Shown here: in pieces, positions 34,844-45,400 of the stretch
Layout of the letters: each line of letters begins with the position of its first letter
Numbering within the stretch: the first letter of the stretch is position 1
DNA from: SURF-21 sp964510515
GTDB taxonomy: Bacteria > Actinomycetota > Geothermincolia > Geothermincolales > RBG-13-55-18
Reading direction: 5' to 3'
Length of the DNA: 64,000 bases
NCBI GenBank assembly: GCA_964510515.1
Contig: CAZEAU010000006.1
Location: forward strand, 21,643-85,642
The notes under the pieces: model-generated
The model's input: only the letters and a program-made list of their open reading frames with translations
Database searches by the model: none
Told to the model about the DNA's origin: nothing
Made by a program: the position numbers and the translations under genes

Positions 34844-36130
34844 ATGGATAAGAGCAAGTTCGTCATCACGGGGGGGAATCGCCTGCGGGGGGAAGTGCGG
34901 GTGGGCGGGGCCAAGAACTCCGTGCTCAAGCTGATGGCAGCCAGCCTGCTCACCCCCGAGGAGTGCATCATAGGCAATGTCCCCCGCATCACCGACGTGG
35001 AGACGATGGTCGAGGTGCTGCGGCGCCTGGGAGCCGAGGTGGAGTGGGAGGGGGAGGGGCTCAAGGTTTGTTCCGGGCACTTCTCGTCCCGCAAGGCTCC
35101 CTATCAGCTGGTGAGGCGCATGCGGGCGTCCATCATCGTGCTCGGGCCGCTCGTCGCCCGCTGGGGAGAGGCATCCGTCGCCATCCCCGGGGGGTGCAAT
35201 ATCGGCTCGCGCAAGATCGACATGCATCTCAAGGGGCTGGCGGAACTGGGGGCGGAGATAAGCAGCGAACACGGCTACGTGCATGCGCGTGCTCCGCGCC
35301 TCAAGGGGGCGCACATCATCCTCGATTTCCCCAGCGTGGGAGCGACGGAGAACCTGATCATGGCCGCGGTGGGGGCCGAGGGGCGCACGGTGATAGAGAA
35401 CGCGGCCCGCGAGCCGGAGATACAGGACCTGGCGGCTTTCCTCTCGGCCATGGGGGCGGAGATCGAGGGAGCGGGAACGGCGGTCATAGAGGTGACCGGG
35501 GGGGCGGGGCTCAAGGGGGCGGAGCACGAGGCGATCGGAGACCGCATAGAGGCCGGGACCCTGGCCGTGGCGGCGGCTCTGACCGGCGGAGAGGTGGAGA
35601 TAACCGGCATAGACCCGGCCTGCCTGGGCCTGCCCCTGGAAAAGCTGCGCGAGGCGGGGGTTGAGGTCGAGGGGGCGGAGGGCCGGCTGCGGGTGAGGGG
35701 AAGCGGGGAATACAGGCCGGTGGATCTGGCCACCCTGCCCTTCCCCGGCTTTCCCACGGACCTGCAGCCGCAGATGATGGTGCTCCTGAGCCTGGCCTCC
35801 GGCACCAGCGTGATCACAGAAAACGTCTTCGAGAGCCGCTTCATGTTCGTGGACGAACTCAACCGCATGGGATGCGACATAGGTATCGAGGGTCATCACG
35901 CCATCGTGAGGGGCGTGGGCGCGCTGAGCGGCGCCGAGGTCTGCGCCCCCGACCTGCGTGCCGGCGCCGCCCTGGTGCTGGCCGGGCTGGTGGCGGAGGG
36001 GGAAACCCACCTCCTGGACGTGTATCACGTGGACAGGGGGTACGAGAACCTCGAGGAGAAGCTGTCCCGGCTGGGCGCGCGGATCTCCCGCGTCCCCCTG
36101 GAGGAAGAATACCCGGGCGGGCTCGCGTGA
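34844..36130 (+). CDS. murA: UDP-N-acetylglucosamine 1-carboxyvinyltransferase
   Basis: MurA transfers enolpyruvate from PEP to UDP-GlcNAc, the first committed step of peptidoglycan synthesis. The 428-residue protein has VGGAKNSVLKLMAASLL (Lys24), RRMRASIIVLGPLVARWG, and the active-site loop IPGGCNIGSRKIDMH, with the fosfomycin-binding cysteine as Cys118. FPTDLQPQMMVLLSLA, ENVFESRFMFVDELNRMG and DLRAGAALVLAGLVAEGET complete the inside-out barrel pattern. The cysteine predicts fosfomycin sensitivity of the enzyme. The 272 nt after it contain no recognisable gene. Confidence 0.96.
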   Translation: MDKSKFVITGGNRLRGEVRVGGAKNSVLKLMAASLLTPEECIIGNVPRITDVETMVEVLRRLGAEVEWEGEGLKVCSGHFSSRKAPYQLVRRMRASIIVLGPLVARWGEASVAIPGGCNIGSRKIDMHLKGLAELGAEISSEHGYVHARAPRLKGAHIILDFPSVGATENLIMAAVGAEGRTVIENAAREPEIQDLAAFLSAMGAEIEGAGTAVIEVTGGAGLKGAEHEAIGDRIEAGTLAVAAALTGGEVEITGIDPACLGLPLEKLREAGVEVEGAEGRLRVRGSGEYRPVDLATLPFPGFPTDLQPQMMVLLSLASGTSVITENVFESRFMFVDELNRMGCDIGIEGHHAIVRGVGALSGAEVCAPDLRAGAALVLAGLVAEGETHLLDVYHVDRGYENLEEKLSRLGARISRVPLEEEYPGGLA

Positions 36131-36402
36131 CGCTTCTCGGCCCGGCCGTCCCGGCGGAAAGGTGCCCGGGGCGGCGACTCCCGCTGCCGCGTCTCGGGTG
36201 GGATGCGGCGCCCCTCCCCGGGGGGCGCGTACGGCCGCCGCGACAACTGCCGTGATGGTCGTGGTGCGCACGCGCCACAACAGGCATAATACTTATTCAG
36301 GTCGAATGGGGCCCGGGCCCGCGTGCGGGCGAGGACGGGCCCAGCCGGGTCCGGCGGGCGCATGGCGCCCACCCCGCAGGCGAGGATGAGCGAGGAGAGG
36401 CG

Positions 36403-39216
36403 ATGACGGCAAAGGTCTTGCGCGGCGCGCTGGCGGCCATCCTGGCCGCGTTTCTCTGCCTGGGAATGGCGCCGGGAGCCGCGTCCGCCCCTCCCCCCGC
36501 GGGCGGAGGCGGGGCGGCCGCAGCCGGCGAGTCTCTCGCGCTGCGCCTGACCCCGGAGAATTACGCCCGCGGCGGATACGTGCCGGGCGAGGTGGTGGTG
36601 ATGCTGGAGGATCCCTCCCCCTACGGGCTTGCGCGACTGCTCTCGGAGTTCTCCGCGCTGCTCGCCGCGGACGCGGTCGCGGCCCTGCAGGTCATGGCCG
36701 CGAGGCCGCAGAGGGCGGCGGTTAAACTGTGCCTGCGCCCGGGAACGGGCGAGCTGGAGGCCGCCCGTGCGCTCATGGCCTCGCCACTGGTCAGGGCGGC
36801 CGAGCCCAACATCATCTTCCGCGCCGCCGATACCTGGCCCGACGATCCCTACTTCCCGCAGCAGTGGGGACTCAACGGGACCTGGGGCGTGGGGGCGGGA
36901 TCGGCGTGGGACCTGCAGAGGGGCTCCTCGAGCCTGACCCTGGCGGTCGTCGATACCGGCGTGGACTACGGGCACGAGGATCTGCTGGAGCGATGCACGC
37001 AGGGCTGGGACTATCACAACAACGACCCCGACCCCATGGACGATAACGGCCACGGGACCATGGTCGCCGGCATAGCCTGCGCCGGCAGCGACAACAACAA
37101 GGGGGTCGCGGGCCTGGACTGGCGGGCACGCATCATGCCCCTCAAGGCCCTGGGCGCGGACGGCGAGGGCGACCTGGAAGGCGTGGTCAATTCCATCTAC
37201 CATGCCGCCGCCGGCGGGGCCGACGTGATCAACCTCAGCCTGACCTCCACCTCGTACTCCCAGGAACTGGCCTACGCGGTCGAGTACGCGCGCTCCGCGG
37301 GGTGCGTGCTGGCGGCGGCGGTGGGGAACGAGGGCGATACGACCGTGAACTACCCTGCCGGGGTCGACGGCGTCATCGGGGTCGCCTCCGTGGGGCCGGA
37401 GGGCAGGCGCTCGTGGTTCTCCAACCGCGGTCCCGCGGTGGACCTCGCCGCTCCGGGCGAGACGATATGGGGGCCGCTCCCCGGCAACCGCTACGCCTCG
37501 GGCTCGGGGACCTCGGAGGCCACCCCCTTCGTCTCCGCGGCGGCGTTGCTGGTGCTGGCGGAATATCCCGGCTCCTCCCCGGACGAGGTGTGGCGCAGGC
37601 TGAAGGACAGCGCCCGCGACCTGGGCGCCCCGGGATACGATGAGGAATACGGCTGGGGTCTCCTGGACGCGGACGGGGCCCTGAGGGTGCCGCTGGTGAC
37701 GGTGACCTCCCCGCAGGACTTCTCCTACCCCGCTTCCGGCAGGGTCAGCGCCTCCGCCTCCAGCGCAAACACTACCATCGACCACATGGAGCTGCACCTG
37801 GACGGCGAGCTCCTGGATTCTTACACCCACCCGCAGCCCGGGGGCAGCCTGAGCCACGAGTTCACCGCCTGGGACCTCGGCCGGCTCGCGCAGGGCACGC
37901 ATACCCTCAGCGTGAAGGCCATCGGCCCCGGCGGCCGCGAGGGCGAGCAGGCGGTGACCGTTTACCGCAACGACAGCCAGCCGCGCCCCGCCCGGGACTG
38001 GTACCTGGCCGAGGGCACCACCGCCTGGGGGTTCGAGACCTGGGTACTGGTGCAGAACCCCAACCCGGCCCCCACCTCGCTGCAGCTGACCTTCATGAGA
38101 CCGGACGGCACCACCCAGGTGCATTCCTTCGCCGTGCGCGGCAACTCCAGGCTCACCGTGGCGGTGAATTCGCTCGTGCCCGCGAGCGACGTCTCCACCC
38201 ACGTCCACGCCGACCTGCCGGTGGTGGTGGAGAGGTCCATGTACTGGGGGGGGAGGAGGGGAGGGCACGCCGCCGTGGGCTCCAACGCTCCCGCCCGGGA
38301 CTGGTACCTGGCCGAGGGCACCACCGCCTGGGGGTTCGAGACCTGGGTGCTGGTGCAGAACCCCGGCGATGTCCCCGCCGCCGTGCAGGCGACCTTCATG
38401 AAGCCGGGGGGCGCGGCCGTCACCCGCGACTTCTCCCTGCCCGCCCGCTCGCGCCTCACCCTTTCCCTGAACGAACTCATGCCCGCGAGCGACCTCTCCA
38501 CCCACGTCCACGCCGACCAGCCGGTGGTGGTGGAGAGGGCGGTGTACTGGGGGGGGAGGGACGGCGGCCATGCCGTCCTGGGGTTGACCGAGAGCTGCGC
38601 CACCTGGTACCTGGCCGAGGGCACCACCGCCTGGGGGTTCGAGACCTGGGTGCTGGTGCAGAATCCCAACCCCGTGCCGGCCGGCGTGAACTTCGTGTTC
38701 ATGAAGCCGGGCGGGGGCCAGGTGCGGGCGGCGCGGACGGTGGGCGCCTTCTCCCGCCTCACTCTCAACGTGGCCGAGGTGGCGCCGGGCAGCGACGTCT
38801 CCGCTTTCGTGCGCGCCTATCCGCCGGTGATCGTGGAGCGGGCCATGTACTGGCCGGGCGGGGGGCGGGCGCGCGCCGAGGGACATTGCAGCACCGGCGC
38901 CATGACCGCGGCGCGCAACTGGTACCTGGCCGAGGGCACCACCGCCTGGGGTTTCGACGAGTACGTGCTGCTGGCGAACCCCACCGCGCGCACCGCGCGC
39001 GCCACGCTGCGCTTCATGCGCAGCGACGGCAGCACCCTCACGCATGAATTGCGCCTGGGCGCGGGCGAGCGCATCACCGTCCACGCCAACGAGGTCGATC
39101 CCTCCCGCGATGCCTCGGTGCAGGTCGCCTCGGACATACCGCTGGTGGTGGAGCGCTCCATGTACTGGGCGCAGCGGGAGGGCGGCAGCAACGCCCTGGG
39201 GGTGATGCGGCCGTGA
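36403..39216 (+). CDS. Secreted subtilisin-like (S8) serine protease with four C-terminal repeats
   Basis: A 937-residue protein with a signal peptide (residues 1-28, ending GAASA), an inhibitor-like propeptide region, and a subtilase domain at about 145-430. The catalytic triad is visible: Asp184 in AVVDTGVDYGHEDL, His217 in NGHGTMVAGIAC, and Ser371 in GSGTSEATPFVSAAALL. A linker domain of about 95 residues follows. Then come four repeats of about 102 residues, each opening WYLAEGTTAWGF and ending with VVERSMYW-type strands and a Gly-rich turn. The repeats probably mediate surface or polymer binding; related repeats occur in the SpoIID-like protein at 52.0-54.2 kb. Confidence 0.92.
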   Translation: MTAKVLRGALAAILAAFLCLGMAPGAASAPPPAGGGGAAAAGESLALRLTPENYARGGYVPGEVVVMLEDPSPYGLARLLSEFSALLAADAVAALQVMAARPQRAAVKLCLRPGTGELEAARALMASPLVRAAEPNIIFRAADTWPDDPYFPQQWGLNGTWGVGAGSAWDLQRGSSSLTLAVVDTGVDYGHEDLLERCTQGWDYHNNDPDPMDDNGHGTMVAGIACAGSDNNKGVAGLDWRARIMPLKALGADGEGDLEGVVNSIYHAAAGGADVINLSLTSTSYSQELAYAVEYARSAGCVLAAAVGNEGDTTVNYPAGVDGVIGVASVGPEGRRSWFSNRGPAVDLAAPGETIWGPLPGNRYASGSGTSEATPFVSAAALLVLAEYPGSSPDEVWRRLKDSARDLGAPGYDEEYGWGLLDADGALRVPLVTVTSPQDFSYPASGRVSASASSANTTIDHMELHLDGELLDSYTHPQPGGSLSHEFTAWDLGRLAQGTHTLSVKAIGPGGREGEQAVTVYRNDSQPRPARDWYLAEGTTAWGFETWVLVQNPNPAPTSLQLTFMRPDGTTQVHSFAVRGNSRLTVAVNSLVPASDVSTHVHADLPVVVERSMYWGGRRGGHAAVGSNAPARDWYLAEGTTAWGFETWVLVQNPGDVPAAVQATFMKPGGAAVTRDFSLPARSRLTLSLNELMPASDLSTHVHADQPVVVERAVYWGGRDGGHAVLGLTESCATWYLAEGTTAWGFETWVLVQNPNPVPAGVNFVFMKPGGGQVRAARTVGAFSRLTLNVAEVAPGSDVSAFVRAYPPVIVERAMYWPGGGRARAEGHCSTGAMTAARNWYLAEGTTAWGFDEYVLLANPTARTARATLRFMRSDGSTLTHELRLGAGERITVHANEVDPSRDASVQVASDIPLVVERSMYWAQREGGSNALGVMRP
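37996..39213 (+). repeat. Four tandem ~305-bp repeats inside the S8 protease gene
   Basis: Units start at about 37996, 38299, 38605 and 38918. A block of nearly 40 bp encoding WYLAEGTTAWGF is almost identical in all four, and the first three also share the codons for ETWVLVQNP. The high DNA identity suggests recent duplication or gene conversion. Confidence 0.85.
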
Positions 39217-39360
39217 GCGGGAAGGAAAGACGCCGCGCGCCGGTGAATAATATGGCGTACGGGCGCGTCCGGCAGGGTGGCGCGCCGTCAAACGCGCCGA
39301 GGTCGAGCGCGGCGAGCCCGCGGGCGGCAGGAGGGCGAGACTGGACAGTTGCTTGCTCCG

Positions 39361-39393
39361 ATGTTACAAATATGTTACCAAGGTGTTAGAATG
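39361..39393 (+). promoter_or_regulatory. Promoter overlapping three 11-bp direct repeats
   Basis: ATGTTACAAAT, ATGTTACCAAG and GTGTTAGAATG follow each other with exact 11-bp spacing. Within them TTACAA (39364-39369) and TAGAAT (39387-39392) are 17 bp apart, and TGT stands just before the -10, so a promoter with an extended -10 is likely. The repeats could be a regulator's binding sites on one face of the helix. A leader of about 107 nt with a GGGTATTG-GCG-CAATATCC hairpin (39457-39475) follows before the first giant repeat gene. Confidence 0.5.
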
Positions 39394-39505
39394 GTGCAAA
39401 AAGCAATGCAGGGGGGTTTACAGAGCGGGTTCTTTTGTCGTTTATTGATGGAGTCAGGGTATTGGCGCAATATCCATTGGCTGAAGGTTTGAAGCGAGGA
39501 ACAGG

Positions 39506-42490
39506 ATGCTGAGGACTTCAGTCCAGACCGTGATCAATATCGTGGTCATCGTCCTGGTCATAGGGGCGATGGTCGTGGGGGCGGTAGCTTTCATCCCATC
39601 TCACAACCCCGCGGGTCCCCTCATCGGCAGGATCCTCTGCATGCGGGGCATACTCTCCGGTCTCATCGCCAACCTGGACCCAGCGGACCTCGCCGAGGCC
39701 ATGCGCAACAATCCCCAGATGATGGGCGACATCATCGCCGCCCTCGGTGACGAGGGCGCCGAGACCATAGCCCAGGGGATAAACGAGAGCCCCGAGTTCG
39801 TGAGCGCCCTGCTCGCGGAGCTGGATCCCGCGACCCTGGCCTACGCCCTCAACGACCCGGCCTCGGCCGAGTTCATCACGCAGCTGCTCGGCCACCTGGA
39901 TCCTGAGGCCATCGCCGGGATGGTGAATGAGATCGGGCCCTTCATCGCGGATCTGCTCGGCCGCCTGGACCCCGCGGTCATCGCCGGCGCGGTAAACGCC
40001 AACGGCCCCTTCGTCACCGCCATGATGGGGGCCACGGATCCGGCGGCGGCGGCGGGCGCGGTAAACGCCAACGGCCCCTTCGTCACCGCGCTCATCGGGC
40101 TTCTCGACCCCGCGGTCATCGCCGGCGCGGTCAACGGCAACCCCTCCATGGTCGGCGACTTGCTCGGCCACCTGGACACGGGGGTGATAGCGGGCGTGGT
40201 CAACGCCAACGGGGGCTTCGTCACCGGCCTGCTGAGATACCTGGACCCCGCGGTGCTCACCGCCGGCATGAACGCCCACCCCACCTTCCTTTCCCGGCTC
40301 ATGGGCCATCTCAACCCGGCGGTCATCGCCGGCGTGCTCAACGCCAACTCCGGATCCGCCGCCGACCTTTTAAGCCATCTCTCCAACGAACTGCTCTCCA
40401 ACGTGCTCGCCCTGACCGCACACGACCCCAATTGGATAAACGGGCTCATGGACAGGCTCGATCCCGCGGTGATAGCGGCGATGATGAACAACTCCAGCCC
40501 CTTCACCTCGGGGCTTATCAACGCCCTTGATCCCGCCTGGGCGGCGGGCATAGCCAACGCCAATCCCGACCTCGTCTTCCAGGTCATGGACGCCATAGAC
40601 CCCGAACTGGTGGCCACCATGCTCAACAATGAGAGCATGGTCTCCCGCGTGATTCCCCTCATCGACACCGCAACCTTGGGCGCGGCGCTGGGAGAGCATA
40701 CCGACCTGGTGACCCGCCTGCTGCCGCTGCTGGATCCGGTGCTGGCCGAGGCCACCAATCAGGCGCTGGAGGGCAACCCCGAGCTGGCCAAGGCGCTGCT
40801 CGCCAACCTGGACGGGGCCCAGATAGCGTCCGCCCTGGCGCAGGCGCCCGCCTTCCTCACCGGACTGGTGAGCAACCTGGGGCCGGGCCTGGTCGCGGCG
40901 GCCATCAAGGGCTCCAACGACAATCCGCAGCTGCTCATCAACCTGGTCAACAGCCTGGATGCCGCCCAGGTATCGCGGGCGCTCGACCTCTCCGGCGCTT
41001 TTGCGCCCACGCTCCTGGCCATGCTGCCCAACAACCTGGCGCAGAGGGTGGCCGAGGCTCTGAACGCCAACCCGGCCATGCTGGATACGGTCATCGGGAC
41101 CGCGGACCCGAAGGTGCTGGCGGGCATACTCAACTCCGGGGCCGCGGACGTGCTCATCGCCGGGCTCATCCCCCTGCTCGACGAGGGGGCGGCGCAGGCC
41201 ATAGCCAAGGGCGTCAACACCGATGCGGGCCAGCCCCTGGCCCAGTCCATGATACGCTCGCTCATCGCCAACTCGGAGCCGGCGGTGATAGCGGATGCGG
41301 TGAACTCCAACCCCGACTTCGTGGCGGGCATGCTGGAGCTCCTCGACGACGGCGCGGCCGCGGCCATCGCCGATGGCATGAACGCGAACCCGGACACCGC
41401 GACCACCGTGGCCCGCTACCTTGACGGGGTCACCAGCCGCAGAATAGCGGAGGCGCTCAACGCCAATACCGCCATCATCAAGCCGCTGCTCGCGAACCTT
41501 GAGCCGCCGGTGGGGCGGGCCATCGCCGAGGGCCTCAATAAAAACGCCACCGATATGACCGTGCAGCTCATGGGCAACCTCTCCGAGGAGGTGGGCAAGG
41601 AGCTGGCGAAGGGCCTCGAGAAGAACACCCAGCTGCTGACCGCGCTGCTGCCGGTCCTGGACTCGAGCGTGGGCAAGGAGGTCGCCGCGGGGCTGAACGA
41701 AAACGCCGATCCCGTCACCGGCGGCGGTTTCCTGCAGGCCATGGTGGAGGGGGCCTCCCCCGACCTGGCCCAGGTCATCGTCAATTCGCTTAACGAGGGG
41801 CCGCCCTATGCCATGGACGGCTTCATCTCCGTGCTTATCCAGAACCTCCAGGCGCCCACGGCGGAGGCGGTGGCGGAAGGGCTCAACGCCAACCCCGGCC
41901 TGGTGGAGCACCTGCTCAACCACCTGGACGGCGCGGTCATGGCCCAGGCCCTCAACGACAACGAAGCCTGGATAACCGAACTGGTGAGCAAACTGGACAC
42001 GGGCGCCCTGGCGGATGCGCTCAACGCCGCCCTCGGCAGTGACGGGGGCAAGGCCTTCTTGACCGGTCTGCTTGAAAACCTCGAGGGCGGGAACGTGGCC
42101 AGGATACTCAACGCCAACCCCGGGCTGACCGGCGATATCATGGAGGCGGGGGGCGAGATGGGGCTGGGAAAGACCCTGCACGACCTGCTGGCGGACGCGG
42201 GCGCGGGGGGGAGCGGCGCCTTCCTCACCAACCTGATCAGGCAGCTCGATGCGGGAGTGGTGTCCCGCGTGCTGGAGAACGGCGTCAGCGGGGCCACGCT
42301 CAGCGCGGCGGAGTTGAGCCGGCTCCCCTATCCGGGACATACCATGCTCAAGGTGCTGTGGATTTACGTTTACCTGAGGTCGCATATAGATTTCTTGGGG
42401 CTGGGAGACCAGGACGGCTGGGCGTGGTCCAATATCGAGGGCGGGGAGACCCACCAATGGACCGGCGGCCCCTGGGTGCCGGCGCCGTGA
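39506..42490 (+). CDS. Giant membrane-anchored LDP/NxN repeat protein 1
   Basis: I do not recognise a family. The 994-residue protein has an N-terminal membrane helix (about residues 8-30, VINIVVIVLVIGAMVVGAVA) with a short basic cytoplasmic end. Over 30 repeats follow. In the first half the unit is 23 residues, pattern LDPxVIAxAVNANxxFVxxL; in the second half many units are 26 residues, pattern LDxxxAxAIAxGLNxNxxxx. Each unit looks like two short helices, so an elongated alpha-solenoid outside the cell is likely. The C-terminus (VLWIYVYLRSHIDFLGLGDQ, then Trp-rich) differs from the repeats. It is the first of three paralogues in one operon. Confidence 0.85.
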   Translation: MLRTSVQTVINIVVIVLVIGAMVVGAVAFIPSHNPAGPLIGRILCMRGILSGLIANLDPADLAEAMRNNPQMMGDIIAALGDEGAETIAQGINESPEFVSALLAELDPATLAYALNDPASAEFITQLLGHLDPEAIAGMVNEIGPFIADLLGRLDPAVIAGAVNANGPFVTAMMGATDPAAAAGAVNANGPFVTALIGLLDPAVIAGAVNGNPSMVGDLLGHLDTGVIAGVVNANGGFVTGLLRYLDPAVLTAGMNAHPTFLSRLMGHLNPAVIAGVLNANSGSAADLLSHLSNELLSNVLALTAHDPNWINGLMDRLDPAVIAAMMNNSSPFTSGLINALDPAWAAGIANANPDLVFQVMDAIDPELVATMLNNESMVSRVIPLIDTATLGAALGEHTDLVTRLLPLLDPVLAEATNQALEGNPELAKALLANLDGAQIASALAQAPAFLTGLVSNLGPGLVAAAIKGSNDNPQLLINLVNSLDAAQVSRALDLSGAFAPTLLAMLPNNLAQRVAEALNANPAMLDTVIGTADPKVLAGILNSGAADVLIAGLIPLLDEGAAQAIAKGVNTDAGQPLAQSMIRSLIANSEPAVIADAVNSNPDFVAGMLELLDDGAAAAIADGMNANPDTATTVARYLDGVTSRRIAEALNANTAIIKPLLANLEPPVGRAIAEGLNKNATDMTVQLMGNLSEEVGKELAKGLEKNTQLLTALLPVLDSSVGKEVAAGLNENADPVTGGGFLQAMVEGASPDLAQVIVNSLNEGPPYAMDGFISVLIQNLQAPTAEAVAEGLNANPGLVEHLLNHLDGAVMAQALNDNEAWITELVSKLDTGALADALNAALGSDGGKAFLTGLLENLEGGNVARILNANPGLTGDIMEAGGEMGLGKTLHDLLADAGAGGSGAFLTNLIRQLDAGVVSRVLENGVSGATLSAAELSRLPYPGHTMLKVLWIYVYLRSHIDFLGLGDQDGWAWSNIEGGETHQWTGGPWVPAP

Positions 42491-45400
42491 GGGGAAGATT
42501 GAGGGCAAGATGCTGGTTCGCAAGCCGATACAGATAGCGGTCAACCTGGTGGTCATCGCGCTGCTGCTGGCCCTTATCGCCGCGGGCGTGGTCATGCTCC
42601 TGCCCATCAAGGGAGGCTTGGGCACCCTGCTGGGCAAGATGAGCTCGCAGCGCTATACCCTGGCCGGTATCATCGAGGGGCTCGACCCCGTGCAGGTGGC
42701 CCGGGCCATCAATGACAACCCCGAGTTCCTGGTGCAGCTGCTCAAGGAGCTGGAGCACCCCGAGAACCAGGAAGCCACGGCGGCGGCCATCAATGACAAC
42801 CCGGAATTCCTGGTCACGCTGCTCTCCTTCGTCGACCCCGAGCCGATAGCCAAGGCCGTCAACGAAAACGGCGACCTCATCGCCGGGCTGCTGCCGCTCC
42901 TCGACCCCGAGGTGCTGGCGGGAACGGTGAACGCGAGTTCCGATTTCACCACCGCCCTCCTGCCCGAACTCGACCCCGGGGTGATCGCGCTCATAGTCAA
43001 CCTCAACGGCCCCTTTCTCACCGACCTGGTGTCCTACCTGGACCCGGCGGTGCTCGCTGCCGCGGCCAATGCCAACCCGGGCCTGACCGCGGACCTGCTC
43101 AAGGCGCTGGACGCGGCCGTGGTCGCGGCGGCGGTGAACGCCAACGGCAGCTGGCTCACCAGCCTGCTCCTGCTCCTGGATCCCGCCCCCACCGCCCAGG
43201 CCATCAACGCCAACCCAGACTTCATCTCGCGGCTGCTGCGCGGCCTCAATCCCCGTGTGCTGGCGTCGTCGGTGAACGCCAATTCCGCTTTTCTGGTGGG
43301 GATGACGCGCTATCTTAACCCGGATATCGTCGTGCGCACGGTGAACGAGAACAAGAATTTCATCATCGGGGTGGTGGACCGCATGGACCCGAGGGCGGCG
43401 GCCGATATCGCCTCGGACCAGGTGGTGCTGACCCGCATCCTGGGGCTGCTCAACCCGGCGCCCATAGCGGGGGCCCTCAACCAGAACGCGCAGTTCGTCA
43501 AGGAGGTCATGGGCCTGCTCGACCCGCAGGGGCTGGCCGCCTCCCTCAACGGCACCGGGGACGCCGTGGCGGCCATCATCGCGCACCTGGACGACTCCCT
43601 GCTCAAGCACATCACCGACAACGAGGCTTTCCTCAAGGACGTCGTGGATCTCGTGGATACCTCGGTGCTGGCCTCGGCCATCAACGCCAACTCGGCCTTC
43701 ATAACCTCCCTCATCGCCAACCTGCCCCCCTCGCTGGGGAGGGCGGCGGCGGAGGGGCTCAATCTCTCCCCTGAATTTTTAGACCGCGTCATCTCCACCT
43801 CCAACCCGGATTTTCTGGCGGGGCTGCTGGAGAGCGCGGGCGATTTTCTGGATGCGCTCATCGCCAACCTGGATCCCGTGGTGGCGCGGGCGGTGGCCGC
43901 GGGCGCAAACGCCAACCCCACCCTGGTGGACGCGGCGCTGGACAACCTTGACGTCGATGCCCTGCTCTACGTGCTGGGCCAGACCACCGGTTTTTCCGAG
44001 GAGCTCTCGGCCCATCTCTCGCCGCTGGCGGCGGCGGCCATCGCCATAGGCCTGAACAACAACGGGGATTTCATCTCCACCCTCATCGCCCACCTGAACG
44101 CGGACGGCCTGGCCCAGATACTCGCCAACCATCCCGAGACCACGCGGCAGCTCTCCGCATACCTTGACGCGCATTTCGCACGCGCGCTGGCGGGGGGCCT
44201 CAACGCGGGCGGGAGCTTCCTCGAAAGGCTGATCCACTACCTTGATCCGGCGGTCATCGCGGACGCCCTGGACGAGAACCCGGAGATGACGCGCGACCTT
44301 CTCGCCCTCCTGGATGCGGACCTGGGCAGGGCGATAGCCGGAGCGGTCAACCGCAAGCCGGGTTTTCTGGTGGAGGTGCTGGCCAACCTCGATGCCGAGA
44401 CGGGCAAGGCCATGGCGGAGGGCACCAACCTGAACACCAGCGGCTTCCTCAGCGAGCTCCTCAAGTGGCTGGACAGCGGGGTGGCCGTGGCGGCGGGAAA
44501 GGCGCTGGATTACGCCGACCCCGGTTTCCTGACGGAGCTGGTGGGCAACCTCAACGCCACCACCGGCCGGAATATGGCCGAGGCCGCCAACGAGGCCGAA
44601 GCCATGGCGAAATCCCAGGGCAGGAAGAGCCTCATGCAGGTGCTCATGGAGAACATGGCGCCCGAGACGGCCCAGGCGCTGGCCGAAGGGCTCAATCAGA
44701 GCGCGGACAGAAACCCCGGCTTCATAACCAGCCTGGTGGTCAATCTCAACCAGACCACCGGAGAGGCGGTAGGCCGCGGCCTCAACGCCCTGGCGGTGGG
44801 GGAGGGCAGCTCCGACTTTTTCAAGGTCCTCGACATCACCCTGGGGGGCACCGAGCCGCATACCCTGCAGGCCATCAGCGGTGCCCTGGAGACCCCGCAA
44901 GGGAAGGCCTTTCTCAATGCCCTGCTCGACAGCCTGGATGCGGAGAAACTGGGCTTGGGCGTCAACGCGGGCATCGACGCCGCGCCCGGCCATTTCCTGC
45001 GCAGCAGCCTGTTCGCCACCGACGCCGACATGATGGCGCGCATCACCGCCGGTCCGGGAATGGACCTCGCCAAAGAACTGCTGGGGGTAAACCCCGCCGC
45101 CCCGTTGCTCGACGCCTCCAAGGTGGCGGGGGCGCTGGGCGGAGGCATAGAGAGCCTGCTCAAGGGGATACTCTCCGAGCTGAGCGCGGAGGGCATCGCG
45201 GCGGAGATGAAGGGAATCGTGAGTCTCGGCTCCACCTACACTTTCGACCCGGTGACGGGCATCAATTCGCGCAACTACGTGGTGCCGCCGGGCACAAATG
45301 CCTTCTACATGCTCACGGACATGATGGCGGACAACGACGGCATGGCGCAGGTCATAGCCGACGCCTTGACCAACAGCATCAGGGACGACACTGCCAACAC

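Noticed and set aside
37996..39213. CRISPR array or mobile repeats
   Set aside because: The approximately 305-bp repeats are in frame inside one protein gene, with no short direct repeats and unique spacers. No CRISPR array was seen anywhere in the window.
36025..39291. A 1088-codon open frame on the minus strand opposite the S8 protease
   Set aside because: Its apparent repeats only mirror the tandem repeats of the protease gene; the protease frame has a signal peptide and a catalytic triad.
39277..39492. A 71-codon frame upstream of the first giant gene
   Set aside because: It covers the promoter and 11-bp repeats, has no good ribosome site and an Arg-rich non-protein-like start.
40370..42637. 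Long minus-strand frames opposite the giant repeat genes
   Set aside because: They reproduce the 69-bp periodicity of the sense strand, have no ribosome site, and lack the membrane anchor seen in each sense gene.
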